From assembly GCF_008831235.1 (NCBI RefSeq), contig NZ_WBKF01000003.1:62001-126000 (forward strand): a stretch of 64,000 bases of DNA. Direction: 5' to 3'. Positions 62,615 through 64,000 of this stretch are shown here, piece by piece. A program made the translations under genes and the position numbers. The notes under the pieces were generated by a model. That model had not been told where the DNA came from. It worked only from the letters and a program-made list of their open reading frames with translations, and did no database searches. This stretch comes from Pseudoclavibacter sp. CFCC 11306. GTDB taxonomy: Bacteria; Actinomycetota; Actinomycetes; Actinomycetales; Microbacteriaceae. The first letter of the stretch is position 1. Each line of letters opens with the position of its first letter.

Positions 62615-64000
<1,386 letters not shown>

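Overview
The window is high-GC DNA from an actinobacterium. Gene content suggests Microbacteriaceae, but that rank is an inference. The signs are dense GTGA/ATGA gene overlaps, frequent GTG starts, several likely leaderless promoters (TAnnnT followed 6-7 nt later by the start codon), a SCO4848-type membrane protein, CmtR, a GlpX-type fructose bisphosphatase and an actinobacterial heme operon.

Layout. Positions 1-6600: edge of a DEAD/DEAH helicase, a degenerate block of 30-31 bp repeats, a fructosamine kinase-like gene, a YchJ-like gene, and a purine module (adenosine deaminase, AzgA permease, divergent LacI regulator with an 18-bp palindromic operator). Positions 6.9-18.1 kb: an orphan membrane protein, a RibD/DHFR-like reductase, then an oligopeptide-type ABC uptake locus (FadR-like regulator, fused double ATPase, binding protein, two permeases) with an SDR enzyme, a large FAD/NAD(P)-binding protein and a rhodanese.

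Positions 18.1-35.1 kb form a defense island. It holds a NUDIX gene plus a PLD-helicase-DUF3427 gene; a compact operon of RhuM, MazG-like and GIY-YIG/DUF2075 genes; and a complete type II-C CRISPR-Cas locus (tracrRNA, cas9, cas1, cas2, and 55 repeats including a degenerate last one, with 54 spacers). The repeat pairs with a tracrRNA upstream of cas9, so crRNAs must be read from the minus strand, toward the cas genes. Repeat decay shows that new spacers enter at the opposite, cas2 end. Upstream of the short tracrRNA lie a second good promoter and a repeat-mimic that could pair with the anti-repeat, the architecture of a long self-guiding tracrRNA. Beyond the array the DNA is decayed (no convincing genes, and a frameshifted HD hydrolase).

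Positions 35.3-48.4 kb: D-lactate dehydrogenase, a MarR regulator with a perfect operator, an SPFH/NAD-kinase-like operon facing an NrtR-like NUDIX regulator across two tandem operators, a RhuM-Fic relic, an ABC-F ATPase, a CmtR/CDF metal efflux pair, a pRiA4b ORF-3-like protein and glpX. Positions 48.9-57.7 kb: heme biosynthesis, hemE-hemY-hemC-hemD-hemB-hemL on the minus strand and hemA divergent. Its GluTR carries two Cys-Pro-x-x-His motifs. Positions 57.7-64 kb: FAH-family hydrolase, ilvE, leuB, a rhodanese, two small membrane proteins, ilvC and the end of ilvN (branched-chain amino acid synthesis).
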